Positions 9,011-20,355 of a DNA stretch of 63,599 bases are shown here, in pieces. Below the pieces are notes generated by a model, which ran no database searches, was not told where the DNA came from, and was given only the letters and a program-made list of their open reading frames with translations. Location of the stretch: the NCBI GenBank assembly GCA_031291675.1, contig JARLIO010000032.1, positions 1 to 63,599 on the forward strand, read 5' to 3'. Origin of the DNA: Azospirillaceae bacterium (lineage in GTDB: Bacteria > Pseudomonadota > Alphaproteobacteria > Azospirillales > Azospirillaceae). Position numbers and translations under genes: made by a program. Position 1 is the stretch's first letter, and every line of letters begins with the position of its first letter.

Positions 9011-10720
9011 TCAGGCGGCAGCCTCCTGCTGGCTGCGGATCTTGACAAAAAAGCCCTCGACGTCCCGCAGCAGTTTATCGGCTTGACCGCCGAGTTCGTC
9101 GGCGGCCGTCAGAACTTGTGATGCGGCCGCCCCGGTCGTGCCGGCGGCCCGATGGACGCCGGCCATGTTTGCCGAAGCCTCGATCGTCTCCCGCGCCACA
9201 CCCTGAATGTTGGCCGCAATATCGCGTGTTGCGGCGCCCTGGGCGACGACGGCGCTTGCGATCGTCGCCGCGATCGTATTGAGCTGGCGGATCGTGCCAC
9301 CAATTCCGGCGATGACATCGCTGGCGCGGGCGGTTTCGTCCTGGATCGCCGTGATCTGAACCGCAATATGTTCGGTCGCTTTGGCGGTCTGGTCGGCCAG
9401 GGTCTTCACCTCGCTCGCCACCACCGCGAAGCCTTTCCCCGCCTCTCCCGCGCGCGCCGCCTCGATCGCCGCGTTCAGGGCCAGAAGATTGGTCTGAGAG
9501 GCGACGGCGTGGATCTGAGTCACGACATCGCTGATGCGCAACGCGGTCGTTGCGAGTTTCTGGATTGTCTCGGTGGTGTGGTCGGCTTCGGCCACCGCGG
9601 CCTCGGCGATTGTCGACGACTGGGCCACCTGACGGGAGATTTCGTCAATCGAGACTTGCAGCCCCTCGGTCGCCACGGCCACCGTCCGCACGTCCATCGA
9701 GGTTCTGTCGGCGCTGGCCGCAACAGCGGTAGCCTGTCGGCTGGTCTCGCCGGCCGTCGTCGTCATGCTTTGGGCCATGGCATGCATCGTCGTCGCTGCC
9801 CCTGTCAGGGTGTCGAGCGTTTCGCGAACCTGGAGATCGAATTCGGCGATCGACGCTTCGACGGCCCGCTGGCACGCTTCACGCCGGGCTTGTTGCGCCT
9901 GCTGCGCAGCCTCCAGGCGCCGCGCCGCGACGGCGTTTTCCCGAAAAACATGGAGCGAACGCGTCAAGGCGCCGATCTCGTCCGTACGGTCATGGTGCTC
10001 GAACCGCAGGTCGAGTTGCCCCGCGCTCAGCCGCGCCATTTCCCGGGTGAGCCGTGCCAGAGGGCGGCTGATCTGTTGCAGTGCGATCCAGCCCAGAATA
10101 CCGAAGGCACAGGCCAGACCGAGGCCGGCCCCGATCTCGAGCCCAAGCCGGGTTTTTCTGGCCAGGGCGGCGCCGTTGTCGCGGGCTTTGCCCATTGCAT
10201 CAATATTAACGGCAATCAGTTTGCCGACCGTTTCGATCGCAACACGCCGAAACGGCGCGGCCACGCCGACCGAGTAGCCGAAGGCGTCGGCCTTATTCCC
10301 CGAGAGCGCGAGTTCGAACACATGGGCACTTGCCGTTTTGCGACTGTTGACCGCGGCACGGAACGTGTCGATCAAGCCGGCCTGATCGCCACGCCCCGTG
10401 ATGTCGGCAAGGTGTTCGATGGCGTCGAGAGTTGCTGCCGTCGCACGGTCGTAGAGTGCGATGTTTTTCTTGGCATCCGCCTCGTTCATGCTGAGGATGA
10501 CGTTCTTTTCGCTGACAGCCGCACTGTTGAAGTCGCTTTCGGCCTGGAGCGCATACAGGACGCGCGTCGCATTGCCGTCGACGAGCCTTGTCGCCGTGTC
10601 GGAGAGTTGGGTCAGGGCCAGGGAGGCGAAAACGACGATGCCGGCCGCGACGATGGCGACGATCGTGGATGGCACCGCGATTTTTGCAATGATCGATAAG
10701 TTACGGAAATGGGGCGACAC
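9011..10720 (-). CDS. Methyl-accepting chemotaxis protein
   Basis: Transmembrane chemoreceptor, 569 aa. TM1 begins near the N-terminus ([17 protein letters not shown]). A ~150-residue periplasmic helical sensor region follows, then TM2 ([16 protein letters not shown]), a HAMP domain with [20 protein letters not shown], and the coiled-coil signalling domain whose hairpin tip reads [20 protein letters not shown]. The ligand is unknown. I favour the GTG at 10720, because GGAG sits 7 nt upstream. An ATG at 10750 would add ten residues. No che genes are adjacent, so it works with a chemotaxis system encoded elsewhere. Its stop lies about 100 bp from the convergent diguanylate cyclase. Confidence 0.93.
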   Translation of the reverse strand: MSPHFRNLSIIAKIAVPSTIVAIVAAGIVVFASLALTQLSDTATRLVDGNATRVLYALQAESDFNSAAVSEKNVILSMNEADAKKNIALYDRATAATLDAIEHLADITGRGDQAGLIDTFRAAVNSRKTASAHVFELALSGNKADAFGYSVGVAAPFRRVAIETVGKLIAVNIDAMGKARDNGAALARKTRLGLEIGAGLGLACAFGILGWIALQQISRPLARLTREMARLSAGQLDLRFEHHDRTDEIGALTRSLHVFRENAVAARRLEAAQQAQQARREACQRAVEASIAEFDLQVRETLDTLTGAATTMHAMAQSMTTTAGETSRQATAVAASADRTSMDVRTVAVATEGLQVSIDEISRQVAQSSTIAEAAVAEADHTTETIQKLATTALRISDVVTQIHAVASQTNLLALNAAIEAARAGEAGKGFAVVASEVKTLADQTAKATEHIAVQITAIQDETARASDVIAGIGGTIRQLNTIAATIASAVVAQGAATRDIAANIQGVARETIEASANMAGVHRAAGTTGAAASQVLTAADELGGQADKLLRDVEGFFVKIRSQQEAAA

Positions 10721-11199
10721 CGGTGATCTCCAGCATAAGTCTCTCGGCATGGTGCCTGCAGGACCTGAAGATTTGGTTTACCCCGCCAACGTCCCTGGTG
10801 CGACGAGGGACGAAGTGGAAACGATGGGTTGGTTTTTATGGAAGGTAACGGTGTTACGATCGTAACGTCGAAATGCGCTTAAAGAAAATCCGCTTCCGGC
10901 ATGATGTGATGCGAAGTCAGTCGAATTATTTCTGTGCCTCGCCGAAAATCAATCATGTTTATTTCCCACTTGAGCGAGCCCGCCATGATTCGCGCGCGGC
11001 ATGAACCGGGATCATGGCGGCTGCGTCGCGGTGGCGTCAGGATCGCTGCGGCGATCCGCGAAGAGCCGCAGAGGTCGCATGGCGGCGCTATCGTCGGGAG
11101 AACATGGCTTCCCCGAACCCGACAGAGCGGCTATGAGAGCGATTGCGCCGCCGGTTTCACGAGTTCGGCCTCGTCTGATGATGGTCAGGATCGTCCACT
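10721..11199. other. Intergenic region upstream of murJ and the chemoreceptor
   Basis: This ~480-bp divergent gap must hold promoters for the leftward chemoreceptor and rightward murJ. Short frames occur but lack family patterns. I see no convincing RNA gene or terminator. Confidence 0.35.
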
Positions 11200-12738
11200 G
11201 TGTTACGAAACATTCTTTCGGTTGGGGGGCTGACGCTCGCCAGCCGTGTGCTCGGTTTTATCCGCGACGTCTTGACGGCGGCGATCCTGGGTGCGGGACC
11301 GGTTGCCGACGCGTTTTTCGTCGCGTTCCGTCTGCCCAATAATTTCCGGGCGATCTTTGCTGAAGGCGCGTTCAATGCGGCCTTCGTCCCGGTGTTCTCC
11401 GACGTCCTGGTCAATGACGGCCGCGACGCCGCCAAAAGTTTTGCCGAAAAGATCTGCGCGGTGCTGCTGAGCTCGCAGATCGTGCTGCTGGTGATCTTTC
11501 TGGCGATCATGCCGTGGTTCATGCTGGTGTTCGCCCCGGGCTTCGAGGCCGACCCGGTGAAATTCGATCTGGCGGTGCACTTCACCCGCATCACTTTTCC
11601 CTATCTGCTGTTCATCGCCCTGGTGTCGTTGCAGGGTGCGATGCTGAACAGCGTTGGCCGCTTCGGCGCCGCGGCCGCGGCACCGATCGTGATGAATATC
11701 TGCCTGATCCTGGCCCTGATCGGGCTGACGCCGCTGCTGCCGTCGGCCGGGCACGCCCTGGCCTGGGGTGTCCTGCTGTCGGGGGTGGCGCAGTTTCTCT
11801 ATCTGGCGTGGGACTGTCATCGGGCCGGCTGGGCCTTGACGTTGCCCTGGCCGCGGCTGACACCACGGGTGATCCAGTTTCTGCGGGTCCTGGGGCCGGC
11901 GGCGTTGGGCGCGGGCGTGGTCCAGATCAACCTGCTGGTCGACACCCTGATCGCCTCGCTGCTGCCGACGGGATCTGTGTCCTATCTCTATTACGCCGAT
12001 CGCCTCAATCAACTGCCGATGGGTGTGATCGGCATTGCGGTCGGGACCGTGCTGTTGCCCGAACTGTCGCGGGCGCTGAAAAGTGGTGCCGAGGCCCGGG
12101 CGCTGGATCGCCAGAACCGGGCCATCGAATTGTCGCTGGTCTTTACCGTGCCGGCTGCTGTCGCCTTTGCCGTCGCGGCGTTGCCGATCCTGCGGGTTCT
12201 GTTCGAACACGGCGCCTTCACCCTCGTGGCCGCGACCGAATCGGCGCGGACGCTGACCGCCTATTCCTTCGGGCTGCCGGCGTTTGTGGTGATCCGCAGC
12301 CTGATTCCGGGTTTCCATGCAAGGCAGGACACACGGACGCCGGTCAAGATCGCGATGGTGGCGATCACGATCAACATTGCATTGAAACTGGTGCTGATGG
12401 GCCCGCTGGCGCAGACCGGCATCGCTGTTGGAACCTCGGTCTCCGCCTGGATCAACATCATTCTTCTGGCCTGGGTGCTGCATCGTCGCGGCCATTTTGC
12501 GATGGACGCGCGATTGCGTCGGGCCATTCCGCGGCTGGTCGTGGCCAGCCTGGGCATGGGCGGCGTGCTGATCGGGCTGCAGAGCGCCCTGGCGTCAGCC
12601 CTGGCCGCGCCATCGCTGGCGCTGCGCTTTGCGGCGTTGGCGGTTCTGCTGCTGGCCGGGCTGATGGCCTATGGTGCATTTGCGGCCGCACTCGGGCTGG
12701 TGCGTCGCCAGGACTTCGCGGGCCTGCGTCGCCGGTGA
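11200..12738 (+). CDS. murJ: Lipid II flippase MurJ
   Basis: MurJ (MviN), the MOP-superfamily flippase that moves lipid II across the inner membrane for peptidoglycan synthesis; 512 aa with about 14 transmembrane helices. The N-terminus has the typical LTLASRVLGFIRD and DAFFVAFRLPNNFRAIFAEG stretches, including the Arg residues required in the central cavity. VSYLYYADRLNQLPMGVIGI is a second family hallmark, and FHARQDTRTPVKIA a third. The start is a GTG with AGGA about 12 nt upstream. The length is normal and no defects are visible. Confidence 0.96.
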   Translation: MLRNILSVGGLTLASRVLGFIRDVLTAAILGAGPVADAFFVAFRLPNNFRAIFAEGAFNAAFVPVFSDVLVNDGRDAAKSFAEKICAVLLSSQIVLLVIFLAIMPWFMLVFAPGFEADPVKFDLAVHFTRITFPYLLFIALVSLQGAMLNSVGRFGAAAAAPIVMNICLILALIGLTPLLPSAGHALAWGVLLSGVAQFLYLAWDCHRAGWALTLPWPRLTPRVIQFLRVLGPAALGAGVVQINLLVDTLIASLLPTGSVSYLYYADRLNQLPMGVIGIAVGTVLLPELSRALKSGAEARALDRQNRAIELSLVFTVPAAVAFAVAALPILRVLFEHGAFTLVAATESARTLTAYSFGLPAFVVIRSLIPGFHARQDTRTPVKIAMVAITINIALKLVLMGPLAQTGIAVGTSVSAWINIILLAWVLHRRGHFAMDARLRRAIPRLVVASLGMGGVLIGLQSALASALAAPSLALRFAALAVLLLAGLMAYGAFAAALGLVRRQDFAGLRRR

Positions 12739-12748
12739 GCGTCGCCCG

Positions 12749-13375
12749 TCAGCGCGTGCGCGGCTTCGCGCGGCGCCCCGCCAGCGCCGGCAACCAGCCC
12801 CGGCTCTCGGCAAGGCGGTCGGTTCGCGCCGCGACCGTGGCCATGTTGGCGCCGCCGGCGCGCCACAAGCGGCGCAGTGCCGCGGCCTCGTCGAGATGGC
12901 GGGCCCAATCGGCGGGGATCGCGGCCTCCAGGTAACGCCGCAGCCGTGCCGCCAGGCCCGGGCTGCGCCCGCCGGTCGAGATCGCGATCACCATGTCGCC
13001 GCGTCGCACCACCGCGGCGCTGTGAAAATCGCACAGCGTCGGCACGTCTTCGACATTGACCAGCAGGCCCCGGTCCCGGGCGTGCGCGGCCAGCCGGGCC
13101 GCCGCCGCCGGGTCGAGCCCGGTGATGTAGAGCAGGCGCAGCCCGTCGAGGTCGCCGTCGCCGGGCTCGCGGCGCCGCAACCACGGGCCGGCGGCGGTGG
13201 CCAGATCGGCCTCGGGCGCCGTGGCGAAAACCAGGGCCGTGGCACCGGCCTGCGCCACCTGCTGAAACCGCCGCAGCGCCGTGGCGCCATTGCCAACGAT
13301 GCCGGTCGGGACGCGGATCAGGTCGATCGAAATCGGGATCAGAGCCACCGGACGATCCGGCGTCGGGTCAATCAT
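12749..13375 (-). CDS. Precorrin-2 dehydrogenase / sirohydrochlorin ferrochelatase-like protein (CysG N-domain)
   Basis: NAD-dependent siroheme synthase N-terminal (Met8-like) protein, 208 aa, without the uroporphyrinogen methyltransferase half of full CysG. It would oxidise precorrin-2 and may insert iron to make siroheme, the cofactor of sulfite and nitrite reductases. Visible patterns are GIVGNGATALRR (nucleotide binding), LLVNVEDVPTLCDFHSAAVV with the family VNV..P..CDF block, and AISTGGRSPGLAARLR. Its position, divergent from an APS reductase and a sulfate transporter, supports a role in assimilatory sulfate reduction. Methyltransferase and sulfite reductase genes are not in the window. 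The ATG at 13375 has a distant GGAG. Confidence 0.88.
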   Translation of the reverse strand: MIDPTPDRPVALIPISIDLIRVPTGIVGNGATALRRFQQVAQAGATALVFATAPEADLATAAGPWLRRREPGDGDLDGLRLLYITGLDPAAAARLAAHARDRGLLVNVEDVPTLCDFHSAAVVRRGDMVIAISTGGRSPGLAARLRRYLEAAIPADWARHLDEAAALRRLWRAGGANMATVAARTDRLAESRGWLPALAGRRAKPRTR

Positions 13376-13640
13376 GTCGGCGCATTCTCCGGCGGGACGG
13401 TCGCGGGCCTCGCGTCCGCCTCTGTTTGTTCATCATCTCGCAGTATCATTGACAACAGGCCGGACTGTCCACTCGTCCGACCCGGGACGGGCCGATCGCC
13501 CGTCATGACATTCCTCTGTGCCCCGTCTTTTATCAAAAAATAACTGTGAAATAAATTGAAGGCACAAAGATCTTGCCCAAATCCGCCTTCGCCACTACCT
13601 TGGACAACGTGAATAGAGACAACGCGAAATGTTGTAGAAT
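13376..13640. promoter_or_regulatory. Divergent promoter region, siroheme gene / cysH
   Basis: About 265 bp separate two divergent sulfur genes. The half next to cysH is clearly more AT-rich (an A/T-rich stretch near 13535-13575), as expected for promoters and a sulfur regulator site, but I could not pick a confident -35/-10 pair. Confidence 0.35.
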
Positions 13641-14396
13641 ATGTCGACGATCGTGAGCGGTGAAGAGTCTGTGTTGGTGAATGAGGGCGAGGCCCTGGCC
13701 GCGACCCTGTCGCAGCGATTCGCGGGTCAGGACGGCAGTGCCGTGCTGCGGCCGGTGCTGGGCTCGCTGTTTGGCGGGCGTGTCGCTCTGGTCTCGTCCT
13801 TTGGCGGAGAGGCTGTGGTCTTGCTGGCGCTGGTTGCCGAAATCGATCCGGCGACGCCGGTGATCTTCCTCAATTCCGGCAAGATGTTCGGCGAGACGCT
13901 ACGCTACCGCGATCAGGTGGTGAAACGGCTGGGTTTGACCGACGTGCGCACGGTCTCGCCCGAGGCGCGTGCGGTCGCGGCTGAGGATCCCGACGGCGCG
14001 CTGTGGCTCGACGACCCGGACGCGTGTTGCGATCTGCGCAAGACCCGACCGCTGGATCGTGCCCTGGTGTCGTTTCAGGCGTGGATCACCGGGCGCAAGC
14101 GCCATCAGGCGTCAACCAGGGCAACGCTGCCGCTGTTCGAGGCGACGGCCGATGGTAAGATCAAAGTCAATCCGCTGGCGTCCTGGACCCGGGAGCGGCT
14201 GGAGGCGGAATTCGTGGCGCGCGATCTGCCCCGCCATCCCCTGGTCGCCGATGGCTTTCTGTCGATCGGCTGTCAGCCTTGCACGGCCCGCGTGGCGCCG
14301 GACGCCGATCCGCGGTCCGGCCGCTGGGCCGGCCTTGAGAAGACCGAATGCGGCATTCACCTGCGCCGCGCCGTCGGAACGTATCGGACGGCGTGA
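13641..14396 (+). CDS. cysH: Adenylyl-sulfate (APS/PAPS) reductase, iron-sulfur type
   Basis: Assimilatory reductase converting APS (or PAPS) to sulfite with thioredoxin; 251 aa, cytosolic. SSFGGEAVVLL is the phosphosulfate-binding SSFG motif. DACCDLRKTRPL (CysCys) plus SIGCQPCT (CxxC) are the four ligands of the [4Fe-4S] cluster that marks the APS-reducing branch, and KTECGIHL near the C-terminus carries the catalytic Cys. The E. coli-type PAPS reductase lacks the four cluster cysteines, so APS is the likely substrate. Sulfate transporter genes follow 150 bp downstream, so this is a sulfate-assimilation cluster. Confidence 0.95.
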   Translation: MSTIVSGEESVLVNEGEALAATLSQRFAGQDGSAVLRPVLGSLFGGRVALVSSFGGEAVVLLALVAEIDPATPVIFLNSGKMFGETLRYRDQVVKRLGLTDVRTVSPEARAVAAEDPDGALWLDDPDACCDLRKTRPLDRALVSFQAWITGRKRHQASTRATLPLFEATADGKIKVNPLASWTRERLEAEFVARDLPRHPLVADGFLSIGCQPCTARVAPDADPRSGRWAGLEKTECGIHLRRAVGTYRTA

Positions 14397-14546
14397 CGCG
14401 CGATCTGGAACCCACTGACAGCCTTCACCGGCGTCAGCGCGGCTCACGAGTATCTGTCGCGCGCTTCGTGGTGGCGGGCGCACCGCGACGGACTCTGGCA
14501 ATGTCTTATTGGTTCAGACTATCGTAATCGAGCCGGGAGATAACAA

Positions 14547-15569
14547 ATGAAAATGACGTCACTGGCAGGATTCCGCCGTGGTGTTGCCGTGGTCGCGGCG
14601 TGTGCCGCGCTTTGGACGACGGGCGCCCAGGCCGACACAACTTTGCTCAATGTGTCCTACGATCCCACCCGCGAGCTCTATAGCGACATCAACGCGGCCT
14701 TCATCGCCCATTGGAAGGCCGAGTCCGGCGAAACCCTGACGATCAATCAATCGCATGGTGGATCGGGCCGCCAGGCACGTTCGGTGATCGATGGTCAACC
14801 GGCCGATATTGTGACGCTGGCGCTGGCCTATGACATCGATGCGATTGCCGATTCGGGGCAGATTGCCCCGAACTGGCAGCAGAGGCTGCCGGACAACAGC
14901 ACGCCCTATACGTCGACGATCGTGTTCGTCGTGCGCAAAGGAAACCCCAAAGGCATCAAGGATTGGAACGACCTGGTCAAGCCGGGGCTCGATATCATCA
15001 CGCCCAACCCCAAGACGTCGGGCGGCGCGCGGTGGAATTATCTGGCGGCCTATGGTTATGCTCTGTCTCAACCGGGGGCCGATGACAAGGCAGCGCAGCA
15101 ATTCATCCGCAAGCTCTACAAGAATGTTTCGGTGCTTGACAGCGGTGCCCGGGGGGCAACGATCTCCTTCAGTCAGCGCGGGCTTGGCGATGTTCTGATC
15201 AGTTGGGAGAATGACGCGTATCTGGCGCAGCAGGAGGCGGCGGCCGACCATCTCGAGATCATTTATCCCAGCGTCAGTATCCGGGCGGAGCCGCCCGTGT
15301 CGGTCGTCGATGCCGTCGTTGATCGCCGCGGCACGCGCAAGGTCGCTGAAGCCTATCTGCAATTCCTGTATACTCCCGAAGCGCAGAAAATCGCGGCGAA
15401 GTGGTTCTACCGGCCGCGGTTGCCCGAAGCGGCAGCCGCATATCCCGGGCGCTTCCCTGATGTTAAGCTCCTCACCGTTGATGAGGTCTTCGGCGGTTGG
15501 CGCCACGCGCAGCAGGTGCATTTTGCCGACAAGGGTGTGTTCGATCAGATCTACGACGGAGGAAAATAG
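14547..15569 (+). CDS. sbp: Sulfate ABC transporter substrate-binding protein
   Basis: Periplasmic sulfate/thiosulfate-binding protein, 340 aa. A signal peptide covers residues 1-29 (hydrophobic [14 protein letters not shown], then AQA cleavage). The mature protein shows [25 protein letters not shown] and [18 protein letters not shown], all conserved anion-binding regions of the Sbp/CysP family. GGGAG lies 8 nt before the ATG. It is first in the order sbp-cysT-cysW-cysA, three bases from cysT. Whether it prefers sulfate (Sbp) or thiosulfate (CysP) cannot be decided by eye. Confidence 0.95.
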   Translation: MKMTSLAGFRRGVAVVAACAALWTTGAQADTTLLNVSYDPTRELYSDINAAFIAHWKAESGETLTINQSHGGSGRQARSVIDGQPADIVTLALAYDIDAIADSGQIAPNWQQRLPDNSTPYTSTIVFVVRKGNPKGIKDWNDLVKPGLDIITPNPKTSGGARWNYLAAYGYALSQPGADDKAAQQFIRKLYKNVSVLDSGARGATISFSQRGLGDVLISWENDAYLAQQEAAADHLEIIYPSVSIRAEPPVSVVDAVVDRRGTRKVAEAYLQFLYTPEAQKIAAKWFYRPRLPEAAAAYPGRFPDVKLLTVDEVFGGWRHAQQVHFADKGVFDQIYDGGK

Positions 15570-15572
15570 TCG

Positions 15573-16445
15573 ATGGCGGACCTGGCCGTCACGGGCCCGC
15601 TGTCGTTCGGATGGCGGGTCGGCATGCTGAACCGGCGCAGCGTATTGCCCGGTTTCGGCTTGTCATTCGGCTATGCGGTCACCTATCTCAGCCTGATCGT
15701 CCTGGTGCCGTTGGCCGGTCTGATGATCCGATCGGTGGGGATGGGGCCGGCGGCATTCTGGGCCGAGATCGCGTCGACACGGGTGCTGGCGGCGTTTCGC
15801 GTCAGCTTCGCCACCGCGCTGGCCGCGGCGGCGATCAATACTGTGTTCGGTTTGCTGGTGGCCTGGGTTCTGGTCCGCTACCGGTTCCCGGGCAAGCGCG
15901 TGGTCGATGCCATGGTCGACCTGCCTTTTGCCCTGCCGACCTCGGTGGCGGGTATTGCCCTGACGACGCTCTATTCCACCAAGGGGTGGATCGGGGCGCT
16001 GCTGGTGCCGCTGGGGATCAAGGTCGCCTTCACGCCGCTCGGCATTGTCCTGGCGTTGACCTTCATCGGCCTGCCCTTCGTCGTGCGTACGGTGCAGCCG
16101 ATTTTGCAAGACCTCAATATCGAGCAGGAGGAGGCGGCTTTCAGCCTGGGCGCAACGCGGCTTCAAACCTTCATCCGGGTGATTTTTCCGGCACTCCTGC
16201 CGGCCCTGATGACCGGGTTTGCCCTGGCGTTCGCGCGCGGGCTCGGGGAATACGGATCGGTGATTTTCATCGCCGGCAACATACCCCGGGTTTCGGAAAT
16301 CGTGCCCTTGCTGATCGTGATGCAGTTGGAACAGTTCAACTATGCCGGCGCAACGGCAATCGCGACGACGATGCTGGTGTTCTCGTTCCTGTTGCTGCTG
16401 ATGATCAATCTGTTGCAGGGCTGGATGAGGCGCCGTCATGGGTGA
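15573..16445 (+). CDS. cysT: Sulfate ABC transporter permease CysT
   Basis: Inner-membrane permease of the sulfate/thiosulfate importer, 290 aa, about six to seven helices. The permease coupling loop is visible around [20 protein letters not shown] (EAA motif). [20 protein letters not shown] and [17 protein letters not shown] are typical of CysT/CysU. The start follows the sbp stop after three bases, and the 3' end overlaps cysW by 8 bp (ATGGGTGA), so translation is coupled. Confidence 0.96.
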   Translation: MADLAVTGPLSFGWRVGMLNRRSVLPGFGLSFGYAVTYLSLIVLVPLAGLMIRSVGMGPAAFWAEIASTRVLAAFRVSFATALAAAAINTVFGLLVAWVLVRYRFPGKRVVDAMVDLPFALPTSVAGIALTTLYSTKGWIGALLVPLGIKVAFTPLGIVLALTFIGLPFVVRTVQPILQDLNIEQEEAAFSLGATRLQTFIRVIFPALLPALMTGFALAFARGLGEYGSVIFIAGNIPRVSEIVPLLIVMQLEQFNYAGATAIATTMLVFSFLLLLMINLLQGWMRRRHG

Positions 16446-17295
16446 GGGGCTGGCTTCACCGCGCCCGTTGGGCGAATCGCGGACGACGCGCCTGCTGCTG
16501 ATCGGCACGGCGCTGGCTTTTCTGGGGATCTTCCTGTTTGTCCCGTTGGTCGCGGTGTTTGTCGAGGCCTTGTGCCGGGGCGTCGGGGTTTATTGGAGCG
16601 CGGTCACGGACCCCTATGCCGTTTCGGCGATCCGGCTGACGCTGCTGGTGGCCGGAATTGCGGTGCCGCTCAATCTCAGCTTCGGCGTCGCCGCCGCCTG
16701 GGCGGTCACCAAATTCGAATTCACCGGCAAGAGCCTGCTGGTGACGCTGATCGACCTGCCTTTCTCGGTGTCACCGGTGATTTCCGGCATGGTCTATATC
16801 CTGCTGTTTGGCTTGCAAGGCTGGTTTGGCCCCTGGCTGCTGGCCCATGACATCCAGCTGATGTTTGCCGTGCCGGGCCTGGTGATGGCGACGATGTTCG
16901 TGACCTTCCCGTTCGTCGCCCGTGAACTGATCCCCTTGATGCAGGAGCAGGGTACCGATGAGGAGGAGGCGGCGGTTTCTCTGGGCGCCGGCGGGTTCCA
17001 GCTATTCTGGCGGGTGACACTGCCCAATATCCGCTGGGGGCTGCTGTATGGCGTTCTGCTCTGCAATGCCCGGGCGATGGGGGAGTTCGGCGCGGTCTCG
17101 GTGGTCTCCGGCCATATAAGGGGGCTGACCAATACCATGCCGCTGCACATCGAAATTCTGTACAATGAATACAACCTCGTCGCGGCGTTCGCGGTGGCAT
17201 CGTTGCTGGCGGTTTTGGCCCTGATCACGCTGGTCGCGAAATCGGCGCTGGAATGGCGCTATGGTGGTGAGCTGAGCCGGGGCGGTGGTTCGTGA
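16438..17295 (+). CDS. cysW: Sulfate ABC transporter permease CysW
   Basis: Second permease of the sulfate importer, 285 aa, paired with CysT in the membrane. The EAA loop reads [39 protein letters not shown] and [19 protein letters not shown] are CysW hallmarks. It overlaps cysT by 8 bp and is followed after ~90 bp by cysA. Length and motifs are normal. Confidence 0.96.
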   Translation: MGEGLASPRPLGESRTTRLLLIGTALAFLGIFLFVPLVAVFVEALCRGVGVYWSAVTDPYAVSAIRLTLLVAGIAVPLNLSFGVAAAWAVTKFEFTGKSLLVTLIDLPFSVSPVISGMVYILLFGLQGWFGPWLLAHDIQLMFAVPGLVMATMFVTFPFVARELIPLMQEQGTDEEEAAVSLGAGGFQLFWRVTLPNIRWGLLYGVLLCNARAMGEFGAVSVVSGHIRGLTNTMPLHIEILYNEYNLVAAFAVASLLAVLALITLVAKSALEWRYGGELSRGGGS

Positions 17296-17386
17296 TTGAC
17301 CGGGGCGGTGATCAGGGCGGCGGCGGCACGGCGGCGTCGCTGATGCCGGCCCGGTTCATGGCATTTTGGGGAAGGAGCAGGGGGCG

Positions 17387-18439
17387 ATGAGCATCGTGGC
17401 TTCGCGCATCGCCAAGCGGTTTGGCAGCTACCAGGCGCTCGACAATATCAGCCTGACGGTCCACAGCGGCGAGTTGCTGGCGTTGCTCGGCCCGTCCGGG
17501 TCGGGCAAGACGACATTGCTGCGGATTTTGGCGGGTCTCGATTTCGCGGACACCGGGTCGCTTGAGATCGATGGCCGCGAGACTTTGGGGTTGTCCCCGC
17601 GTGAGCGGCAGGTCGGCTTCGTGTTTCAGCACTATTCGCTGTTTCGCCATATGACCGTGTTTGACAACATCGCCTTCGGTCTGCAGGTGCGCGCGCGGCG
17701 GGATCGTCCCAGCAAGGCCGCTATTGCCGAGCGCGTTCATCAGTTGCTGGATCTGGTGCAGATGGAATGGCTGGCAGACCATTATCCGGCACAGCTGTCG
17801 GGTGGCCAGCGCCAGCGGGTCGCCCTGGCCCGGGCCCTGGCGATCGAACCCAAAGTGTTGCTGCTCGATGAGCCGTTTGGCGCGCTGGACGCCAAGGTGC
17901 GCAAGGAATTGCGTCGTTGGCTGCGCCGTCTGCACGACGAGATGCATATCACCAGCGTGTTTGTCACCCACGACCAGGAAGAGGCGCTGGAGGTGGCCGA
18001 TCGCATCGTGGTCATGAGCCAGGGGCGGATCGAGCAGGTGGGCACGCCGACCGAGGTCTATGATACGCCGGCGACGGCGTTCGTGTTCGATTTCCTGGGC
18101 AATGCCAACCGGCTGGAGGTCGAGGTGACCGACGGTCGCGCCCATCTGTCGGGTCTCGCCCTGGACCTTCCGATCCGGCTAGCGGCCAGCGGGCCGGCGA
18201 TTGCCTTCGTGCGCCCCCAGGACGTCGACATCGGCAAGACCGTCGAAGCCACGATGGCGCCGGCCGTGGTGCGCAGCATCGTGACGATCGGGCCGACCGC
18301 CCGGTTCGAGCTTGATGTCGGCGGTCATCTGATCGAAGCGGTCGTCGACCGCGAACGCTCGCGCGGCCTCGATCTGGCGGTTGGCGATCATTGCGGCGTC
18401 CGCCTGGGCCAGGTTCAGGTGTTCTCGCGCTCATCATAG
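17387..18439 (+). CDS. cysA: Sulfate ABC transporter ATP-binding protein CysA
   Basis: ATPase that powers the sulfate/thiosulfate importer, 350 aa, peripheral on the cytoplasmic face. It has Walker [10 protein letters not shown] (35-43), Q-loop in [11 protein letters not shown], signature [15 protein letters not shown], Walker [12 protein letters not shown] and switch His in [17 protein letters not shown]-terminal TOBE-type regulatory domain starts near residue 240 ([13 protein letters not shown]). I start at the ATG at 17387, preceded by GGAGCAGGGGG; an upstream in-frame start at 17366 has no family support. The 3' end overlaps the convergent PAS-protein gene by 25 bp. Confidence 0.96.
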   Translation: MSIVASRIAKRFGSYQALDNISLTVHSGELLALLGPSGSGKTTLLRILAGLDFADTGSLEIDGRETLGLSPRERQVGFVFQHYSLFRHMTVFDNIAFGLQVRARRDRPSKAAIAERVHQLLDLVQMEWLADHYPAQLSGGQRQRVALARALAIEPKVLLLDEPFGALDAKVRKELRRWLRRLHDEMHITSVFVTHDQEEALEVADRIVVMSQGRIEQVGTPTEVYDTPATAFVFDFLGNANRLEVEVTDGRAHLSGLALDLPIRLAASGPAIAFVRPQDVDIGKTVEATMAPAVVRSIVTIGPTARFELDVGGHLIEAVVDRERSRGLDLAVGDHCGVRLGQVQVFSRSS

Positions 18440-20355
18440 GTCGTCGCGACCAGCGCGATGCCGGCCTTGACGAACATCGCGGCCTGAGCCGGCGAGGTCA
18501 CATTCTTGACGATCAGGCGGCAGCGCTGGAGCGCCAACGCCTTCAATAGTCTGGCCGTGTGCAGCGGCGTGCTCTCGCTGAGCAGTTTGGCCTGGATCGT
18601 GACCATCGGTGTCGATATCGGCAGGCTGGCGACGAAGGCGGGATCCATCGAGGGCAGTTCGAAGGCGACCGCGCGAAACAGCGGCGACACGAGGATTGCG
18701 ACGTCGATCATGCGGGACCGCGCGGTATTGCGGCCCAGATCGCGGATTTCCACGACCATCCTCTTCTTGCCGGGCTCGCCGACGTTGCGGGCAACCTGCA
18801 GCCAGTTCTCCGCCTGGCGCCGCGTGGTCAGGGTCGCCATGCGCACCGGCAACAGGACCAGGTCGCTCTTGTTGTACTTCACTTCGTCAAAAATCCGTTC
18901 CGTGGCACCGGTCAACAACAAAAGCTCGGTGTCGGGAACGAACTCCGTGCGACCCAGCGCCAGCAATTTATTCAATTGCTCGTCAAGATCGCTCGGCAGA
19001 CGGACGTAGGACAGGGGCGCCACGTGATTGCTATCGGTGCGGAGCGGCCGGAAGGTGACCCGTGCCGTCGCAAGGCAGGTCCGCATCGCCGTGATCGCGG
19101 TTTCCTCGATCCGCTTGCGTGTCGTTGCGAGACGTGACTCCAACAGGGCGACAAAGCTATCCTCGTCCGCGGCTTCGTCGGCATCGATCTCGATCTCGGC
19201 GGCGAAGCTGACCACCTGCGTCGCGGCCATCTCCGGATGTTCGCCGATGAGACGCTCGCGGATCTCGTTGCCGATGGCCTGCGCCTTGAAATGCGCCTCC
19301 GACTCGCTCAACTGGGCGAAGCAGACCAGGAAGCCGTCATCGGTGGTCCGGCTGAAGACGTCGCCCGGGTCAAGATGGCGGCGCAGGATCTGTTCCGCCG
19401 CGGCGAAGGTTCGCTCGGCGATCGCCGCCCAGCGCTCACCACTGGCCTCACGCACCGCGGCCAGGCCGACGAGTTGCAGTTTGCCGGCAACGACAGATCC
19501 GTGCCGGTCGCCCCCTTGCAGCGCCTTGCGCACCGCTTGCTGAAACGACGGATCGACAGTGCCGCGGTTCGGTGGGGCGTCGGTGGGCCGTTGCAGGATC
19601 ATCATGACGCGGTATTGCTTGCCGTCCGGCTGCGGGATCGTGGTCACGACGAGTTCGCCATCGCTGGCGCTGCCGTTGCGATGACGCAGCCTTGCCTCCA
19701 GCCGCGTCGTCTGCTCCAATTCGGCACGCGCCTTCAACGCCCGCGAGATCGCGTCGCGTCGGGACGGCTCCAGGACCGCCGTGAATGGCTTGCCGATCAA
19801 GTCGAAGACACTCCAGCCGAATTGGCGGGTCAGGGCGGTATTGATCATCACGAAATTGCTGGCGGTGTCGATGACGCCCAGGGCCTGATCAATGGCACCG
19901 AAGATCGATGCCAGCAGGCGCTGGGTCGTTTCGCGTTCCAATTCAGCGCGCTTGCGCGCGGTGATGTCGCGGCCCATGCGGATGAAATGGCTGAGCCGGC
20001 CGGTGGGCAGGAGGGCCGCCGTTGTGCTGACCTGCAGCCAATGGTGTTTGCCGTCCTTCCGGATCGCCTGGATTTCGCTTTCCAGCGGCCCTTTGGCCCG
20101 GGCGGCCTGTTCCAGATCGCGGCGCAGATCCGCATGGCGTTCCGGGGGAAGAAGGAAGCTCATGGGCCGGCCGATCAGTTCCTCATCGGTGTAGCCGCTG
20201 AGCCGGGTTACCGATTGATTGACGTAGACGATCGTCGCCTCGCCACTGGATTCAAAATGCCGGGCGTCCAAAATTATGACGGTATCGGTCGTGGCCGCGA
20301 CGTATGTTTGCAGCAGGTCGGAAAACTGAGCGTCGGAAAAGGACAAATCAAGCAT
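18415..20355 (-). CDS. Two-PAS-domain signalling protein with degenerate GGDEF/EAL-like C-terminus (paralog A)
   Basis: Predicted cytosolic sensor, 646 aa. PAS1 (~10-135) ends with [20 protein letters not shown], a PAS-PAC linker, and PAS2 (~145-265) follows. At ~280-430 a region with [20 protein letters not shown] sits where a GGDEF domain would place GGDEF, but the Gly-Gly is missing, so cyclase activity is unlikely. The last ~230 residues, ending [20 protein letters not shown], recall the end of an EAL domain without its catalytic residues. That reading is inference. It is very close to the gene at 21692-23617, from which it is separated by one gene. It overlaps cysA tail to tail by 25 bp. 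Confidence 0.85.
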   Translation of the reverse strand: MLDLSFSDAQFSDLLQTYVAATTDTVIILDARHFESSGEATIVYVNQSVTRLSGYTDEELIGRPMSFLLPPERHADLRRDLEQAARAKGPLESEIQAIRKDGKHHWLQVSTTAALLPTGRLSHFIRMGRDITARKRAELERETTQRLLASIFGAIDQALGVIDTASNFVMINTALTRQFGWSVFDLIGKPFTAVLEPSRRDAISRALKARAELEQTTRLEARLRHRNGSASDGELVVTTIPQPDGKQYRVMMILQRPTDAPPNRGTVDPSFQQAVRKALQGGDRHGSVVAGKLQLVGLAAVREASGERWAAIAERTFAAAEQILRRHLDPGDVFSRTTDDGFLVCFAQLSESEAHFKAQAIGNEIRERLIGEHPEMAATQVVSFAAEIEIDADEAADEDSFVALLESRLATTRKRIEETAITAMRTCLATARVTFRPLRTDSNHVAPLSYVRLPSDLDEQLNKLLALGRTEFVPDTELLLLTGATERIFDEVKYNKSDLVLLPVRMATLTTRRQAENWLQVARNVGEPGKKRMVVEIRDLGRNTARSRMIDVAILVSPLFRAVAFELPSMDPAFVASLPISTPMVTIQAKLLSESTPLHTARLLKALALQRCRLIVKNVTSPAQAAMFVKAGIALVATTYDERENT

